Notes under the pieces: generated by a model
The model's input: the letters and a program-made list of their open reading frames with translations, nothing else
What the model was told of the DNA's origin: nothing
Databases searched by the model: none
Program-made: the position numbers and the translations under genes
Shown here: piece after piece, positions 55,025-64,000 of the stretch
Numbering within the stretch: position 1 is the first letter of the stretch
Layout of the letters: every line of letters begins with the position of its first letter
Origin: Nostoc cf. commune SO-36
GTDB taxonomy: Bacteria; Cyanobacteriota; Cyanobacteriia; Cyanobacteriales; Nostocaceae
Assembly: GCF_023734775.1 (NCBI RefSeq)
Contig: NZ_AP025732.1
Coordinates: 5,082,501 to 5,146,500, forward strand
Reading direction: 5' to 3'
DNA: 64,000 nt

Positions 55025-56485
55025 ATGGCATCTATCCGCGAGTTGCACCAACAACTGGTTAAAAAAGAACGTTCTGCTGTTGAAATTACCCAAGAAGCTT
55101 TAGAGCGCATTCAAGTATTAGAGCCGAAATTGCACAGCTTTTTATGTGTGACGGCAGAACGAGCATTAGAGCAGGCAGGTGCTGTGGATGCCAAAATTGC
55201 CGCAGGAGAAGAAATTGGCCTATTAGCAGGGATTCCTGTGGGTATCAAGGACAATTTATGTACCAAGGGAGTTCCCACAACCTGCGCCTCCCGGATTTTG
55301 GAAAACTTCGTGCCGCCTTATGAATCAACAGCGACACAAAAACTGGCAGATGCTGGGGCGGTAATGGTAGGCAAAACCAACTTGGATGAGTTTGCAATGG
55401 GTAGTTCTACAGAAAACTCTGCCTACCAAGTCACGGCTAATCCTTGGGATTTGTCACGAGTTCCGGGCGGTTCTTCAGGGGGTTCTGCGGCGGCGGTGGC
55501 GGCTCAAGAATGTGTGGTTGCTCTCGGTTCTGATACTGGCGGTTCGATTCGCCAACCTGCATCTTTTTGCGGTGTTGTGGGAATGAAACCAACTTATGGT
55601 CTGGTTTCTCGTTATGGTTTGGTGGCTTACGCTTCATCTTTGGATCAAATTGGCCCATTTGGAAACACAGTAGAAGATGCTGCGATATTATTAAGTGCGA
55701 TCGCAGGTTACGATCCTAAAGACTCTACCAGCTTGAAAGTTCCCATTCCCAACTATGCTGCTAGCTTAAAACCAGACTTCAAACCCAGAGGTCAGCTAAG
55801 GATTGGTATCATTAAAGAAACTTTTGGTGAAGGTTTAGACTCTGTAGTGGAACAAGCTGTTACTAAAGCAGTAGATCAACTACAAAGTTTGGGAGCAGAA
55901 ATTCATATAATTTCCTGTCCCCGCTTTCGATATGGCTTACCCACCTATTACATCATCGCCCCATCCGAAGCATCAGCAAACTTGGCTCGTTACGATGGCG
56001 TTAAATATGGGTATCGCGCTCCTGATGCAGATAACCTCCTATCGATGTACACTCGTACCCGTGCGGCTGGTTTTGGTACAGAAGTCAAGCGCCGAATTAT
56101 GATTGGCACTTACGCTCTTTCGGCTGGCTATTATGACGCTTACTATCTAAAAGCGCAAAAAGTCCGTACTTTGATTAAGCAAGACTTTGAAAAGGCTTTT
56201 GGCGCGGTTGATGTATTGGTTTGTCCCACATCTCCCACTACAGCATTCAAAGCAGGGGAAAAAACTACTGACCCCCTAAGTATGTATTTAAATGACTTGA
56301 TGACTATTCCTGTAAATCTTGCTGGTTTACCTAGTTTAAGTTTGCCATGTGGTTTTGATGATCAGGGACTACCGATAGGATTACAGCTAATCGGCAATGT
56401 GCTGCGAGAAGAGCTACTGTTTCAAGTAGCTTATGCTTATGAGCAATCCACTAGTTGGCATCTGCACAAACCGAAAATATCTTGA
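55025..56485 (+). CDS. gatA: Asp/Glu-tRNA amidotransferase subunit A
   Basis: 486 residues, amidase-signature family: catalytic Lys in [14 protein letters not shown], cis-Ser in [15 protein letters not shown] and nucleophile Ser in [14 protein letters not shown]. It forms Gln-tRNA(Gln), by glutaminase action and ammonia channeling with GatB and GatC, since most cyanobacteria lack glutaminyl-tRNA synthetase. Full length and intact. gatB and gatC are not nearby, as usual in cyanobacteria. Confidence 0.97.
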   Translation: MASIRELHQQLVKKERSAVEITQEALERIQVLEPKLHSFLCVTAERALEQAGAVDAKIAAGEEIGLLAGIPVGIKDNLCTKGVPTTCASRILENFVPPYESTATQKLADAGAVMVGKTNLDEFAMGSSTENSAYQVTANPWDLSRVPGGSSGGSAAAVAAQECVVALGSDTGGSIRQPASFCGVVGMKPTYGLVSRYGLVAYASSLDQIGPFGNTVEDAAILLSAIAGYDPKDSTSLKVPIPNYAASLKPDFKPRGQLRIGIIKETFGEGLDSVVEQAVTKAVDQLQSLGAEIHIISCPRFRYGLPTYYIIAPSEASANLARYDGVKYGYRAPDADNLLSMYTRTRAAGFGTEVKRRIMIGTYALSAGYYDAYYLKAQKVRTLIKQDFEKAFGAVDVLVCPTSPTTAFKAGEKTTDPLSMYLNDLMTIPVNLAGLPSLSLPCGFDDQGLPIGLQLIGNVLREELLFQVAYAYEQSTSWHLHKPKIS

Positions 56486-56551
56486 AATTTGTCATTTGTC
56501 ATTTGTCATTTGTCATTGATTCTGCTTCTACCACTCCCCACTCCCTTTTGG

Positions 56552-57016
56552 TCATTTGTTAGCCTGATTGCTAACTATTGACTGTGGATTATTGTCTTCT
56601 GGAGTCACCGATTGAGATGTAAGTTGTGGATTCAGTATATGAAGAAGACCAGCAGATGCACCAACTAATAATAAAATATAGGTCAAAACAAGAGGAATAT
56701 ATGAATTTCCCTTGTTGTCTAAGTTATTATGAGCATTTTTGGATTCTTGAGGGACAACATTGGTTATAAGGCTGTATGATAAAGCATTTCCATCCAGCCC
56801 TAATGCATCTCCATAACGACGGATGAATCCTTGCAGAAAAATAAGCTCAGGCAATTCTTCAAATCGTTCTTCTTCTAAAGCTTGCAAAACACCTGCTCTA
56901 ATCAATGTTTGAGCAGCTATTTCTTCTATGGAGATAGATTTTTCTTGTCTTACTTGTCGCAAGTGTGTGGTTATTTCTTTTAATTGCTCTACTTGAGCTT
57001 CGTTTAAGAGCGTCAC
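56552..57016 (-). CDS. RodZ-like HTH membrane protein
   Basis: 154 residues. N-terminal HTH_25 domain (LKEITTHLRQVRQEKSISIE, then LIRAGVLQALEEERFEELPE and LQGFIRRYGDALGLDGN), followed by a membrane helix at about 109-127 (LVLTYILLLVGASAGLLHIL). This is the cytoplasmic-plus-TM half of RodZ, but the periplasmic domain is missing or very short. Likely role in cell shape or as a membrane-tethered regulator. Monocistronic. Confidence 0.75.
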   Translation of the reverse strand: MTLLNEAQVEQLKEITTHLRQVRQEKSISIEEIAAQTLIRAGVLQALEEERFEELPELIFLQGFIRRYGDALGLDGNALSYSLITNVVPQESKNAHNNLDNKGNSYIPLVLTYILLLVGASAGLLHILNPQLTSQSVTPEDNNPQSIVSNQANK

Positions 57017-57210
57017 AGTCTTCTCCTCTATAGGCTAATTCTACTATTCATTCATAGGCTGAAATGTGCATACGTAAATTTACTGAATATTTGATTTTTG
57101 GATAAAATTTTTTGTTCATGGCTTAATCCTTCATTTTAAAATGCTAAGGCGGCTTAAGCTAAGTATTTTTTTTGTTAGAATACATACCTTGAAAACTAAA
57201 AAAATTGGGT

Positions 57211-58119
57211 ATGAAAATTAACAGGTTGCAATTTCTAATACAAGTATTTTCCCAACGGCTACTCTGGGCTGGGATAATTGCAGCGATCGCTTATAGTGCA
57301 ATCTGTCTATTTCTTTTTATTGGGCAACCTCGGTTCATTTTCGTTCCCTCTGCTGTGATTGAAAAGACACCAGAGTTTTTTAATCTCCCTTATGAAGAGG
57401 TGTGGTTAGCTGTACCAGTTAAAACAGGCAAGGTAGAACGCATCCACGGTTGGTGGATAAAAGCCAAGAAACCCAATGCTAAGGTGTTGCTATACTTGCA
57501 CGGTAATGGTATCAATATTGGCGCAAATATAACTCATGCCAATCGGTTTCATCAACTAGGATTTTCGGTGTTGCTGATTGATTATCGGGGTTATGGTCGC
57601 AGTGAAGGCAGCTTTCCCAATGAAAAGCGGGTTTATGAAGATGCAGTTACAGCTTGGAATTATTTGGTACAGCAACAAGAGATTCCACCCAACCAAATTT
57701 TTATTTATGGTCATTCTTTAGGGGGTGCGATTGCCATTGATTTGGCTGTGAAACACCCACAAGCCGCCGGTTTAATCGTGGAAAGCTCCTTTACTTCCAT
57801 CCGCGATTTAATCACTTATCGAAATATGTTTCGGATGTTTCCTGTGGATTTAATCTTGACACAGCGCTTTGAATCCATTAAAAAATTGCCAAATGTAAAG
57901 ATGCCAGTTTTATTCATTCATGGTGCTGTTGATTTGACTGTACCCTCTTTCATGAGCGAAAAACTGTATGCCGTTGCTCCCGAACCAAAACAACTATTCT
58001 TGGTTCCAGGAGCAGATCATAACAACACCGCAGTCGTTGGTGGTTCACAATATTTGCAACGGATAGAGTCTTTTGTCCAACAAGCGCAGACTCGTAGCTA
58101 TATGAACAGCCTCGACTAG
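57211..58119 (+). CDS. Alpha/beta hydrolase, membrane-anchored
   Basis: 302 residues: N-terminal helix (about 15-38) then a serine hydrolase domain. Oxyanion loop LYLHGNGINI, nucleophile elbow YGHSLGGAIAID, acid in HGAVDLTVPS and catalytic His in PGADHNNT. The family is often annotated BAAT/YfhR-type esterase; the substrate is unknown. The ATG at 57211 is chosen over a TTG two codons earlier. Confidence 0.85.
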   Translation: MKINRLQFLIQVFSQRLLWAGIIAAIAYSAICLFLFIGQPRFIFVPSAVIEKTPEFFNLPYEEVWLAVPVKTGKVERIHGWWIKAKKPNAKVLLYLHGNGINIGANITHANRFHQLGFSVLLIDYRGYGRSEGSFPNEKRVYEDAVTAWNYLVQQQEIPPNQIFIYGHSLGGAIAIDLAVKHPQAAGLIVESSFTSIRDLITYRNMFRMFPVDLILTQRFESIKKLPNVKMPVLFIHGAVDLTVPSFMSEKLYAVAPEPKQLFLVPGADHNNTAVVGGSQYLQRIESFVQQAQTRSYMNSLD

Positions 58120-58494
58120 TGGTTTATCGCATTAATTTTGATGGGTAAACGAAATTTAATAATCTTTTTCTCATCCTCTTTCTCTGTGTTCTCTGCGCCT
58201 CTGCGGTTCGTTCTCTTATCCCTCAAAATTAATGGGACAGACTACTAGTCGTCTATCAAGCTAACTTCGCAGAGTAAACCAAGTTTTAAAATCTTTCTCT
58301 CTGTGTTCTCTGTGTCTCTGTGGTTCTTTATTTAACCTAGCAAAGTTAGCTTGGCATTATTCTCTCAGGACTAAACTGCTTACTACAAACCCTCTAATAG
58401 TTTGCTCACGCTGTTGATAGGGTTAGCGATCGCGTTCATCATAACGAGTGCCTGCGATCGCAGATGCAGGAATTAGTCCTTTGCAATTTGAACC
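58120..58494. repeat. Intergenic region with two MITE-like inverted repeats
   Basis: Element A about 58125-58250: attaattttgatgggtaaac ... cctcaaaattaatgggac. Element B about 58258-58354: caagctaacttcgc ... gcaaagttagcttgg. Each encloses the common block tctctgtgttctctg..tctg..ggttc. Both look like related non-autonomous elements; no gene here. Confidence 0.5.
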
Positions 58495-59181
58495 TCAAAA
58501 ATTAGAAGCGATTGCACTTAAATTTGGATCAATCAATGAGTTCAGCAATGTCCACAATTGCAAATCAGTAAAATCTGGAATTGCCATAAATGCGCCGACT
58601 GACTGCAAAAATTGCGGATCGTGGGTAGAGGCTATACCAATAGTGCGGATATCTGCACCTACTGCTGAACGAATACCAGAAGGAGAATCTTCTAAAGCGA
58701 TCGCTTCCTCTGCTGTAATTCCCAATTTATTCAGGGCGACTTGGTAGGGTGCAGGGTCGGGTTTACCTGCAATACAATCTTCTGCTAAAACAACTGTATG
58801 GAAAGCTTCTTTTATTCCCAAAACCTCTAGCATAAATTCTGCATTTAATCTAGGGGCATTAGTTACTAATGCTCGTTTTAACTGATGTGTGTCTGTCCAG
58901 GCTAGTAGTTCAGAAAATCCATTCAATGGCTGAAGATCCGGGGCAAGTTCGCGGAAAAGCGCCTCTTTATCGTCTGCAAATTTTTGCCCTTCTGCTGTTG
59001 ATAATTGTGGCAAAATATCTTTGACAATTTCTGGATTTAGCCCCCCACTAATTCGAGATTTATAAAATGTTTCGTCAATTTCAATGCTATAATGTGACAG
59101 CGTTTCCTGCCACGCCCGGTAGTGTATGGGGTCAGTGTTGACAATAGTGCCGTCTAGGTCAAAGAGAATTGCAGCCAGCAT
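58495..59181 (-). CDS. HAD-superfamily hydrolase (beta-phosphoglucomutase-like)
   Basis: 228 residues. Motif I DLDGTIVNTD (Asp nucleophile and acid), helical cap domain (about 15-85), motif II LVTNAPR, motif III Lys in AGKPDPAPYQ and motif IV ALEDSPSGIRSAVGAD. This is the subfamily I pattern of sugar phosphatases and phosphoglucomutases. The substrate is unknown. Divergent from nagB; a functional tie to sugar phosphates is possible. Confidence 0.85.
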   Translation of the reverse strand: MLAAILFDLDGTIVNTDPIHYRAWQETLSHYSIEIDETFYKSRISGGLNPEIVKDILPQLSTAEGQKFADDKEALFRELAPDLQPLNGFSELLAWTDTHQLKRALVTNAPRLNAEFMLEVLGIKEAFHTVVLAEDCIAGKPDPAPYQVALNKLGITAEEAIALEDSPSGIRSAVGADIRTIGIASTHDPQFLQSVGAFMAIPDFTDLQLWTLLNSLIDPNLSAIASNF

Positions 59182-59439
59182 GATTTTTTGGTAAAGTGTA
59201 AATAATTGTTAACTTAATTTAAATAGTTTACATTGTTTTTTTTACTTAGTGATTTTTCCTTCGTTAATACAGGGAACTGAGGAAAAAATCGTCCTCGAAG
59301 GGTGAGATTTTAAGCAAATTTTAAGAGTCACGAATTAATCTGCTAAATCTAAAATCTATACTGGATAGGGCATATAAGGGCAGACAGATAAAGCCTTTCA
59401 ACAAACTGCCATATAACTGATAACCTTCTGTGTAAGCAA

Positions 59440-60213
59440 ATGCCAGCCGCTACAAACTTTTTTCGCGTTGATGATTTACTCGTGCAGATTTACAACTCTG
59501 AAGTCGAAATGGCGCAGGATGTTGCCGAAATCGCGCAAAAGCATTTACAGCAAGTTCTTAATCTTCAGGATACAGCTGCTGTATTGTTAGCAACAGGTAA
59601 TTCCCAACTCAAATTTCTCGATGCTTTGATTGCATTGGGTGGTGTAGATTGGTCACGGATTATTCTATTCCATCTAGATGAATATTTAGGAATTACTGCT
59701 GATCATTCTGCCAGTTTTCGCCGCTATATGCGAGAACGTGTAGAAAAGCGGGTTAATCCTAAGCAATTTCATTATATAGAAGGTGATGCATTGCAACCAG
59801 TGGCAGAGTGCGATCGCTACACTAAACTATTGCAAGCACAACCAATTGACTTATGCTGTCTCGGTATTGGCGAAAATGGACATTTGGCTTTTAACGATCC
59901 AGCAGTCGTAAATTTTCAAGACCCTTACAGTGTGAAACTAGTCAAATTAGATACGGTAAACCGTCAGCAACAAGTAAGTACAGGTCACTTTCCGAATCTA
60001 GAAACTGTTCCACAATATGCTTTTACTGTCACCATCTCAATGATTTGTTCAGCTAAAAAAATTATCTGTCTTGCTCCAGAAAAACGTAAAGCGAATGTGG
60101 TAAAACAAATGTTGCAGGGGTCTATAAGTACAAATTGTCCGGCTTCTATTCTCCGTCAACAATCCCAAGCAAGGTTATTTTTGGATGTTAATTCTGCTAG
60201 TTTGCTGTCGTGA
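59440..60213 (+). CDS. nagB: Glucosamine-6-phosphate deaminase
   Basis: 257 residues of the NagB/6PGL fold: LLATGNSQLKFLDAL (phosphate loop), IILFHLDEYLGI with the catalytic Asp, and LGIGENGHLAFNDP with catalytic His. It converts glucosamine-6-phosphate to fructose-6-phosphate and ammonia. The length is normal. No other amino-sugar genes are nearby. Confidence 0.88.
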   Translation: MPAATNFFRVDDLLVQIYNSEVEMAQDVAEIAQKHLQQVLNLQDTAAVLLATGNSQLKFLDALIALGGVDWSRIILFHLDEYLGITADHSASFRRYMRERVEKRVNPKQFHYIEGDALQPVAECDRYTKLLQAQPIDLCCLGIGENGHLAFNDPAVVNFQDPYSVKLVKLDTVNRQQQVSTGHFPNLETVPQYAFTVTISMICSAKKIICLAPEKRKANVVKQMLQGSISTNCPASILRQQSQARLFLDVNSASLLS

Positions 60214-60372
60214 AATCTGAAATATCGGTGTGTCCACGAAAACCTAACCCCCTAACCCCCTTCCCGACACGGAATGGGGAAAATTCAAAGTCTCTCTCCT
60301 AAAAGGAGAGAGATTTAGAGAGAGGTTTTTCAGATACCGTGAAAAGTCAGGTGTGCCCTTGAGATGCGATGC
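60214..60372. repeat. Dispersed repeat with hairpin after nagB
   Basis: A repeat seen often in Nostoc: aacccccttcccgacacggaa followed by ctctctcctaaaaggagagag, a tight palindrome at about 60289-60311, and an agagagaggtt tail. The tight hairpin may act as a terminator for nagB. Confidence 0.5.
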
Positions 60373-60624
60373 CTACGGCGGGCTACGCCTACGCAAAAAA
60401 ATTCTGTTACCAAAATTGTTACGAGGGCGTTGTGGTTTGGTAGTTACTTTATGATGATATACAGTTAAGCTCCTTACACCACACGGAAAACCGGGAAACA
60501 TAGTGTTTAACGGTTTTTTCCTTTTTTGTACAGTGACAAATTTTTTGTCGTTTAAGAACTGTGCGATCGCATTCACGATGTTGTTTAAAAAGTCTACCGT
60601 TGTACCAATATTTCTCCTAGACAT
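60373..60624 (-). CDS. Possible small basic protein, doubtful
   Basis: 83-codon frame rich in Arg/Lys/Asn (VTVQKRKKPLNTMFPGFPCG, KPQRPRNNFGN). The ATG (MSRRNIGTTVDFL) has a GAGAA-like site. The C-terminal end runs into repeat DNA (gcctacgcaaaaaa). It could be a real small hypothetical protein or an artefact of repeat DNA. Family not recognised. Confidence 0.25.
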   Translation of the reverse strand: MSRRNIGTTVDFLNNIVNAIAQFLNDKKFVTVQKRKKPLNTMFPGFPCGVRSLTVYHHKVTTKPQRPRNNFGNRIFLRRRSPP

Positions 60625-60660
60625 CCTTAAAAAGTGAGCAATAACCTTCTCATTTTCTTT

Positions 60661-61257
60661 TTAACAGATATTTGTGCAAACAAAGTTAATTACGTCTGCA
60701 AGTCCAGACTGAGTTTTCAAATTAGTAAAAATAAAAGGTTTATCGCCGCGCATTTTTTTAGCGTCTCGTTCCATCACATTTAAATCTGCACCAACATAAG
60801 GTGCTAAATCAGTTTTGTTAATCACCAATAAATCAGACTTAGTAATGCCGGGGCCACCTTTGCGGGGAATTTTATCGCCTGCTGCAACATCTATGACGTA
60901 AATTGTTAAATCCACCAATTCTGGACTAAAGGTAGCAGCCAAATTATCACCACCACTTTCCAAAAATACCAAATTCAAATCAAGAAAACGTTCCTCTAAC
61001 TGTTCAATTGCCGCCAAATTCATTGAAGCATCTTCGCGGATAGCTGTGTGAGGACAACCACCAGTTTCTACACCCAAAATGCGATCGCTAGCCAACGCCT
61101 GAGAACGCACTAAAAACTGGGCATCTTCTTGAGTATAAATATCATTTGTCACCACTGCAATTTGATACTGCTCACGCAGCCCCTTACACAAAGCATCCAC
61201 CAAAGCTGTCTTCCCCGAACCCACTGGCCCAGCAACCCCTACTCGAAATGCATTCAT
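60661..61257 (-). CDS. ureG: Urease accessory GTPase UreG
   Basis: 198 residues, SIMIBI GTPase: P-loop [14 protein letters not shown], metal-site CPH in [31 protein letters not shown] switch and [11 protein letters not shown]4 motif. It delivers Ni2+ to apo-urease with UreE, UreF and UreD. Last gene of the ureE-ureF-ureG operon, 99 bases after ureF. Confidence 0.96.
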   Translation of the reverse strand: MNAFRVGVAGPVGSGKTALVDALCKGLREQYQIAVVTNDIYTQEDAQFLVRSQALASDRILGVETGGCPHTAIREDASMNLAAIEQLEERFLDLNLVFLESGGDNLAATFSPELVDLTIYVIDVAAGDKIPRKGGPGITKSDLLVINKTDLAPYVGADLNVMERDAKKMRGDKPFIFTNLKTQSGLADVINFVCTNIC

Positions 61258-61356
61258 TGTTATTTGTCCTTTGTCCTTTGTCCTTTGTTAGTTGTCACTT
61301 TTCCTTGGTACAGGTTATTAGTTCTTAGTTTTTGACCAATGACAAATGACCAATGA

Positions 61357-62034
61357 CTAACTTCTAAACAATCTTGTATATTGCGTTTCATGCTGCATAC
61401 TTGCTAGTGATAAACCCCAACTACAACAGGCGAGTTGATCGTCTTCCAACGCTAAAATTTCTAACGCCGCAGCAATGAGTAATGGCTGCAAATCTAGCAA
61501 TAACTGCTGTCCTGCTGTTTGTCCAAGGGGGATAAGTTTCACGCCAGCAGTAATTAAGTTACTTGCCCAACTATGCAGATATCCGAGTAATCCGGCTTGG
61601 ATACTGATTTGCCAATGGGCAACGGCAATGCCAAAAGCGATCGCATAATTGCAAGGATTGCCTACAGCATTAGCAATAGGTATAATCTGCGGCTCTAGTT
61701 TACCAAGTAATTGGATGAGCGATCGCCCCATCTGCCAACTAGAGGCGCGTAACTCTTCTGTTTCTCTGGCTGCGGATAACCACAGATTCCAACGGGATAT
61801 GGACTCAACATCACTTATTTTTGCCGCTTGTTGCGATCGTACCATCACCGCCGCCTCCAACCGAATTGCCCCATAGAGCAACTCCGCTTCTAGCCAATGT
61901 TTGAGATGTGACTGGCTAGCGATCGTACCATTTTCCACTAGCATTTCTAAGCCTTCAGAATAGCTATATGCTCCTACAGGCAAAGCAGGGCTAGCCAACT
62001 GCAAAATACTTAAAAAATGGCTATCAGTGAGCAT
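61357..62034 (-). CDS. ureF: Urease accessory protein UreF
   Basis: 225 residues, all-helical Ure[24 protein letters not shown] N-terminus ([20 protein letters not shown]), [19 protein letters not shown] middle and [20 protein letters not shown] late motif. The ATG at 62034 overlaps the ureE 3' end; an earlier ATG at 62049 would add five residues. It acts as GTPase-activating partner of UreG. Structural urease genes (ureABC) are not in the window. Confidence 0.94.
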   Translation of the reverse strand: MLTDSHFLSILQLASPALPVGAYSYSEGLEMLVENGTIASQSHLKHWLEAELLYGAIRLEAAVMVRSQQAAKISDVESISRWNLWLSAARETEELRASSWQMGRSLIQLLGKLEPQIIPIANAVGNPCNYAIAFGIAVAHWQISIQAGLLGYLHSWASNLITAGVKLIPLGQTAGQQLLLDLQPLLIAAALEILALEDDQLACCSWGLSLASMQHETQYTRLFRS

Positions 62035-62470
62035 GATGGTGTTGTCCATAAGCTCCCAATTCTGGCTGAAACGGTGAAATTTCCTCTTTAACTTCTAACC
62101 CCAGTTGTTCCAACATTGTGCGTAAAACAGAATCTGAGGACAAGCGTAAATAAGTCGGAGTAATTTCTACAGGGACATGGCGATTTCCCAAATGGTATGC
62201 CGCCCGTAATAACAAAAGCGGTGTTTGGGCAAAGGCAGTCAGCACTACTTCTGGTTTGGCGGTAATTCTGATTAAACTGCTATGGGTTTCTTCTTGAAGA
62301 ATATCGCCATCGTGTAAAACACTTCCTCTGGGTAAATGTAAAAACACAACTTTACCAGCTTCCGTTTCAAAACGATGACGACTGCGGGTGCGTTCTTCTG
62401 CTGTCAACGCCAGAGTAAAAGCGACTGTAGCATCGGGGTTAGGTGGTTTAAGTTGGGTAAATGTCAGCAT
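62024..62470 (-). CDS. ureE: Urease accessory nickel metallochaperone UreE
   Basis: 148 residues from the ATG at 62470 ([13 protein letters not shown]). Conserved [20 protein letters not shown] and [20 protein letters not shown], the GNRHVPVEI metal-binding segment and a short His tail (GQHHHAH). It binds and donates Ni2+. Overlaps ureF by about 10 bases, showing coupling. Confidence 0.93.
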   Translation of the reverse strand: MLTFTQLKPPNPDATVAFTLALTAEERTRSRHRFETEAGKVVFLHLPRGSVLHDGDILQEETHSSLIRITAKPEVVLTAFAQTPLLLLRAAYHLGNRHVPVEITPTYLRLSSDSVLRTMLEQLGLEVKEEISPFQPELGAYGQHHHAH

Positions 62471-62512
62471 AAAGAACTTGCAGTTAAAAAATATCCCATC
62501 GTAGGGGTACAA

Positions 62513-62814
62513 GTCCTTGCGCCCCTACTTAGTATATTTCAAATCTCGTTTCCAGCCTCTGGGCTGGAAATGCTGCTCCTGGTGGCTCTGCCATCAGCAA
62601 GAGAGGCGGAGCGTCTAGGACGGACGGCATTCCCAGCCGGAGACTGGGAACGATACAAAATAATTATGCAATAGGTCTAATAAAAATTACGGTCTGCGAT
62701 GCAAAGAACTCTTGATGAAAAGAAAATTCACTTTTTAATGGCATTGTTGCGGAATAGCCATTTTTGCTTTTGTAGCTTTATCCAGACGGGATACAGAAGA
62801 TAAAAGGAAAACAA
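62513..62814. repeat. Intergenic region with a dispersed hairpin repeat
   Basis: Bases about 62540-62655 carry a repeat with paired segments (tttccagcctctgggctgga; ttcccagccggagactggga) joined by gagaggcggagcg. A relative is at about 1110-1165. The rest holds the promoter and the ribosome-binding site (aaaggaaa) of the next gene. Confidence 0.45.
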
Positions 62815-63174
62815 GTGGTAAGTAACAAAGACGTAATTGTTGAATCTAGTATTAAAACAGCTGGTAGTCTATTAAGCGGAGCAGCTCTAAGTGCTACTAC
62901 TGGAGCAATCGGTAGTGCAGCATCTTCAGTGGCAGTGCAAGGATTTGTTGCTGCTACAGTGTTACCAGGTATCCAGGCTGCCACAGGAGTAGCTGTAGCA
63001 GCACCAACTTTACTAGGTGGTCTAGCTGCTGCAACAGGTAGTGTACCTATTTTATTCACTATCGCAAACGTAGCAGTAGCTGTTACACCAGTAGGAGCGG
63101 TCATAGCTTCGGCAGTAGGTGGGTGTCTCTTGTACAAATTTGTAAAAATAATTTTCTTTCAGAGAATTAGTTAG
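62815..63174 (+). CDS. Gly/Ala-rich hydrophobic small protein
   Basis: 119 residues starting at GTG (MVSNKDVIVESSIKTAGSLL), with aaaggaaa five bases upstream. Almost entirely small and hydrophobic residues (GAALSATTGAIGSAASSVAV, then VAVAAPTLLGGLAAATGSVP), in four likely membrane segments, ending in a basic tail (YKFVKIIFFQRIS). It resembles pore-forming or glycine-zipper peptides in composition but has no family that I recognise. Convergent with ssb. Confidence 0.5.
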   Translation: MVSNKDVIVESSIKTAGSLLSGAALSATTGAIGSAASSVAVQGFVAATVLPGIQAATGVAVAAPTLLGGLAAATGSVPILFTIANVAVAVTPVGAVIASAVGGCLLYKFVKIIFFQRIS

Positions 63175-63203
63175 CAAATTTAATACACACTCAACTACCA
63201 ACT

Positions 63204-63755
63204 TTAGAACGGGATATCATCTGGATCTGGTTCTTCCTGTTTCACTGCTGGATAAGTGGGTTGGGGTATGGGTTCGTAACTTGTTGCTTGGGGAGTAACA
63301 GCAACAGGATTTGTCGCTGGGGTAGGCGCTGGACGTGGTGACTCGTAACTGGGAACGTCTTTTTGTGCAGGACGAGATGCTGATGGTTGTCGTGGAGTAG
63401 TTTCAGTGAATGATGGAGTTACGGTTGCTGAGGGCAACGGATCGCTATTAAAACTGCCTCCAACAGGTTGAATTTGTTGCACCGTCAATTCAGCGCGTTT
63501 TTCTTTAAAACCTTCCATCGGAACAGTATTCATGCCTAAACGTCCTACCAGGATGACGCGATCGCCTTGGTGGTAGTTTTGCTGAATTTCTGTCGCTAAA
63601 TTCCCCCAGCCGACAACTTTCAAGGTGGCTGGCGGGTCTTCTGGTTTTAGGGAATTGGGAAACTGCACCAGCATTTCCGTAACTCCCAAATTATCGGCTG
63701 TATAGCGGAGTTGCGGCTCGTTAATAATTTCCGCCATCAAAACGCAGCTGTTCAT
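63204..63755 (-). CDS. ssb: Single-stranded DNA-binding protein (SSB-like)
   Basis: 183 residues from ATG 63755 (MNSCVLMAEIINEPQLRYT). OB-fold in the first 105 residues (LKVVGWGNLATEIQQNYHQG, GDRVILVGRLGMNTV), then a Pro/Thr-rich linker and the acidic tip DPDDIPF that recruits repair partners. This cyanobacterial form is shorter in conserved core than the standard SSB and may be a paralogue. No neighbours on the same strand. Confidence 0.85.
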   Translation of the reverse strand: MNSCVLMAEIINEPQLRYTADNLGVTEMLVQFPNSLKPEDPPATLKVVGWGNLATEIQQNYHQGDRVILVGRLGMNTVPMEGFKEKRAELTVQQIQPVGGSFNSDPLPSATVTPSFTETTPRQPSASRPAQKDVPSYESPRPAPTPATNPVAVTPQATSYEPIPQPTYPAVKQEEPDPDDIPF

Positions 63756-63776
63756 TAAAATTACTCCTGACTGCAA

Positions 63777-64000
63777 AAAGTACTGATTGAAAAAGAGAGG
63801 GTTTTTCTATGTAGTGCCAATTAATATCTAGATATGTTTAATTGTTTGCATTTTTTAATAATGCCTGAGTTTTTAGTTATTTCTAGCATAAAAGCCAAGC
63901 GAGCGCTTTGAACAGCATTGAATATGCCGCCTGTCACCCTCGCTTGACTAAATGAGCATTGGATTCTGCATTTGAGTAGTATAATTGTACCATCCATTAG
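63777..64000. other. Window end, upstream of ssb
   Basis: No gene recognised. A loose inverted repeat agccaagcgagcg ... ctcgcttgac lies at about 63892-63948. Confidence 0.3.

Noticed and set aside
63892..63948. Inverted repeat as a tRNA-like or terminator structure
   Set aside because: Arms are short with a long loop and no T-run follows.

Overview
The window looks like chromosome from a filamentous, heterocyst-type cyanobacterium close to Nostoc. Visible support: very frequent GCGATCGC (HIP1) palindromes; a split-intein DnaE C-half whose 36-residue intein is nearly that of Nostoc punctiforme DnaE; cyanobacterial families such as SipA (DUF3148), Uma2/DUF820 nucleases, DUF2237 and the MntCAB manganese importer; and a dense load of small inverted-repeat elements and insertion-sequence relics. 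No tRNA, rRNA or CRISPR array was seen.

Layout. 1-4.5 kb: 5'-truncated cation diffusion facilitator, RTX-type calcium-binding protein, frameshifted PrxQ peroxiredoxin, sipA and a Spy/CpxP-like periplasmic protein. 4.8-11.5 kb: divergent NarL-type two-component pair (kinase frameshifted), deaminase, voltage-gated-type K+ channel with a zinc ribbon, a P-type ATPase broken by two frameshifts, and an FMN-binding flavoprotein. 11.5-19 kb: accessory patch with a transposase relic carrying a small element with a 10-bp target duplication, a truncated methyltransferase, a flavin reductase lacking a membrane domain, small membrane proteins, an RppA/RppB-like two-component system and several nested MITE-like repeats. 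19-29.6 kb: S-formylglutathione hydrolase, FUSC efflux protein, a tandemly duplicated SIMPL-domain protein, Uma2, ligA and an MscS-type channel. 29.6-32.3 kb: a tnpB gene interrupted by a shrunken group II intron that keeps domain V, domain VI and the HNH end of its maturase. 33-44 kb: sterol-desaturase-like protein and a large signalling block (GAF kinase, 1123-aa five-PAS hybrid kinase, response regulator, DUF2237, hybrid kinase plus CheB). 44-47 kb: mntC-mntA-mntB. 47.6-52.4 kb: two DUF2231 membrane proteins and a haem-copper oxidase operon (coxB, coxA, coxC); subunit II lacks the CuA ligands, indicating a quinol-type (ARTO/bo-like) oxidase. 52-64 kb: PD-(D/E)XK-like protein, split dnaE C-half, gatA, RodZ-like protein, alpha/beta hydrolase, HAD phosphatase, NagB, urease accessory ureE-ureF-ureG, a Gly/Ala-rich hydrophobic protein and an SSB.

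How it works together. Themes are metal and ion homeostasis (CDF, K+ channel, P-type ATPase, MntCAB, MscS), respiration by an alternative terminal oxidase, and dense signalling. At least six otherwise well-conserved genes are split by 1-2 base indels, mostly at or next to short homopolymers; this is either assembly error or recent decay and matters for anyone using the annotation.
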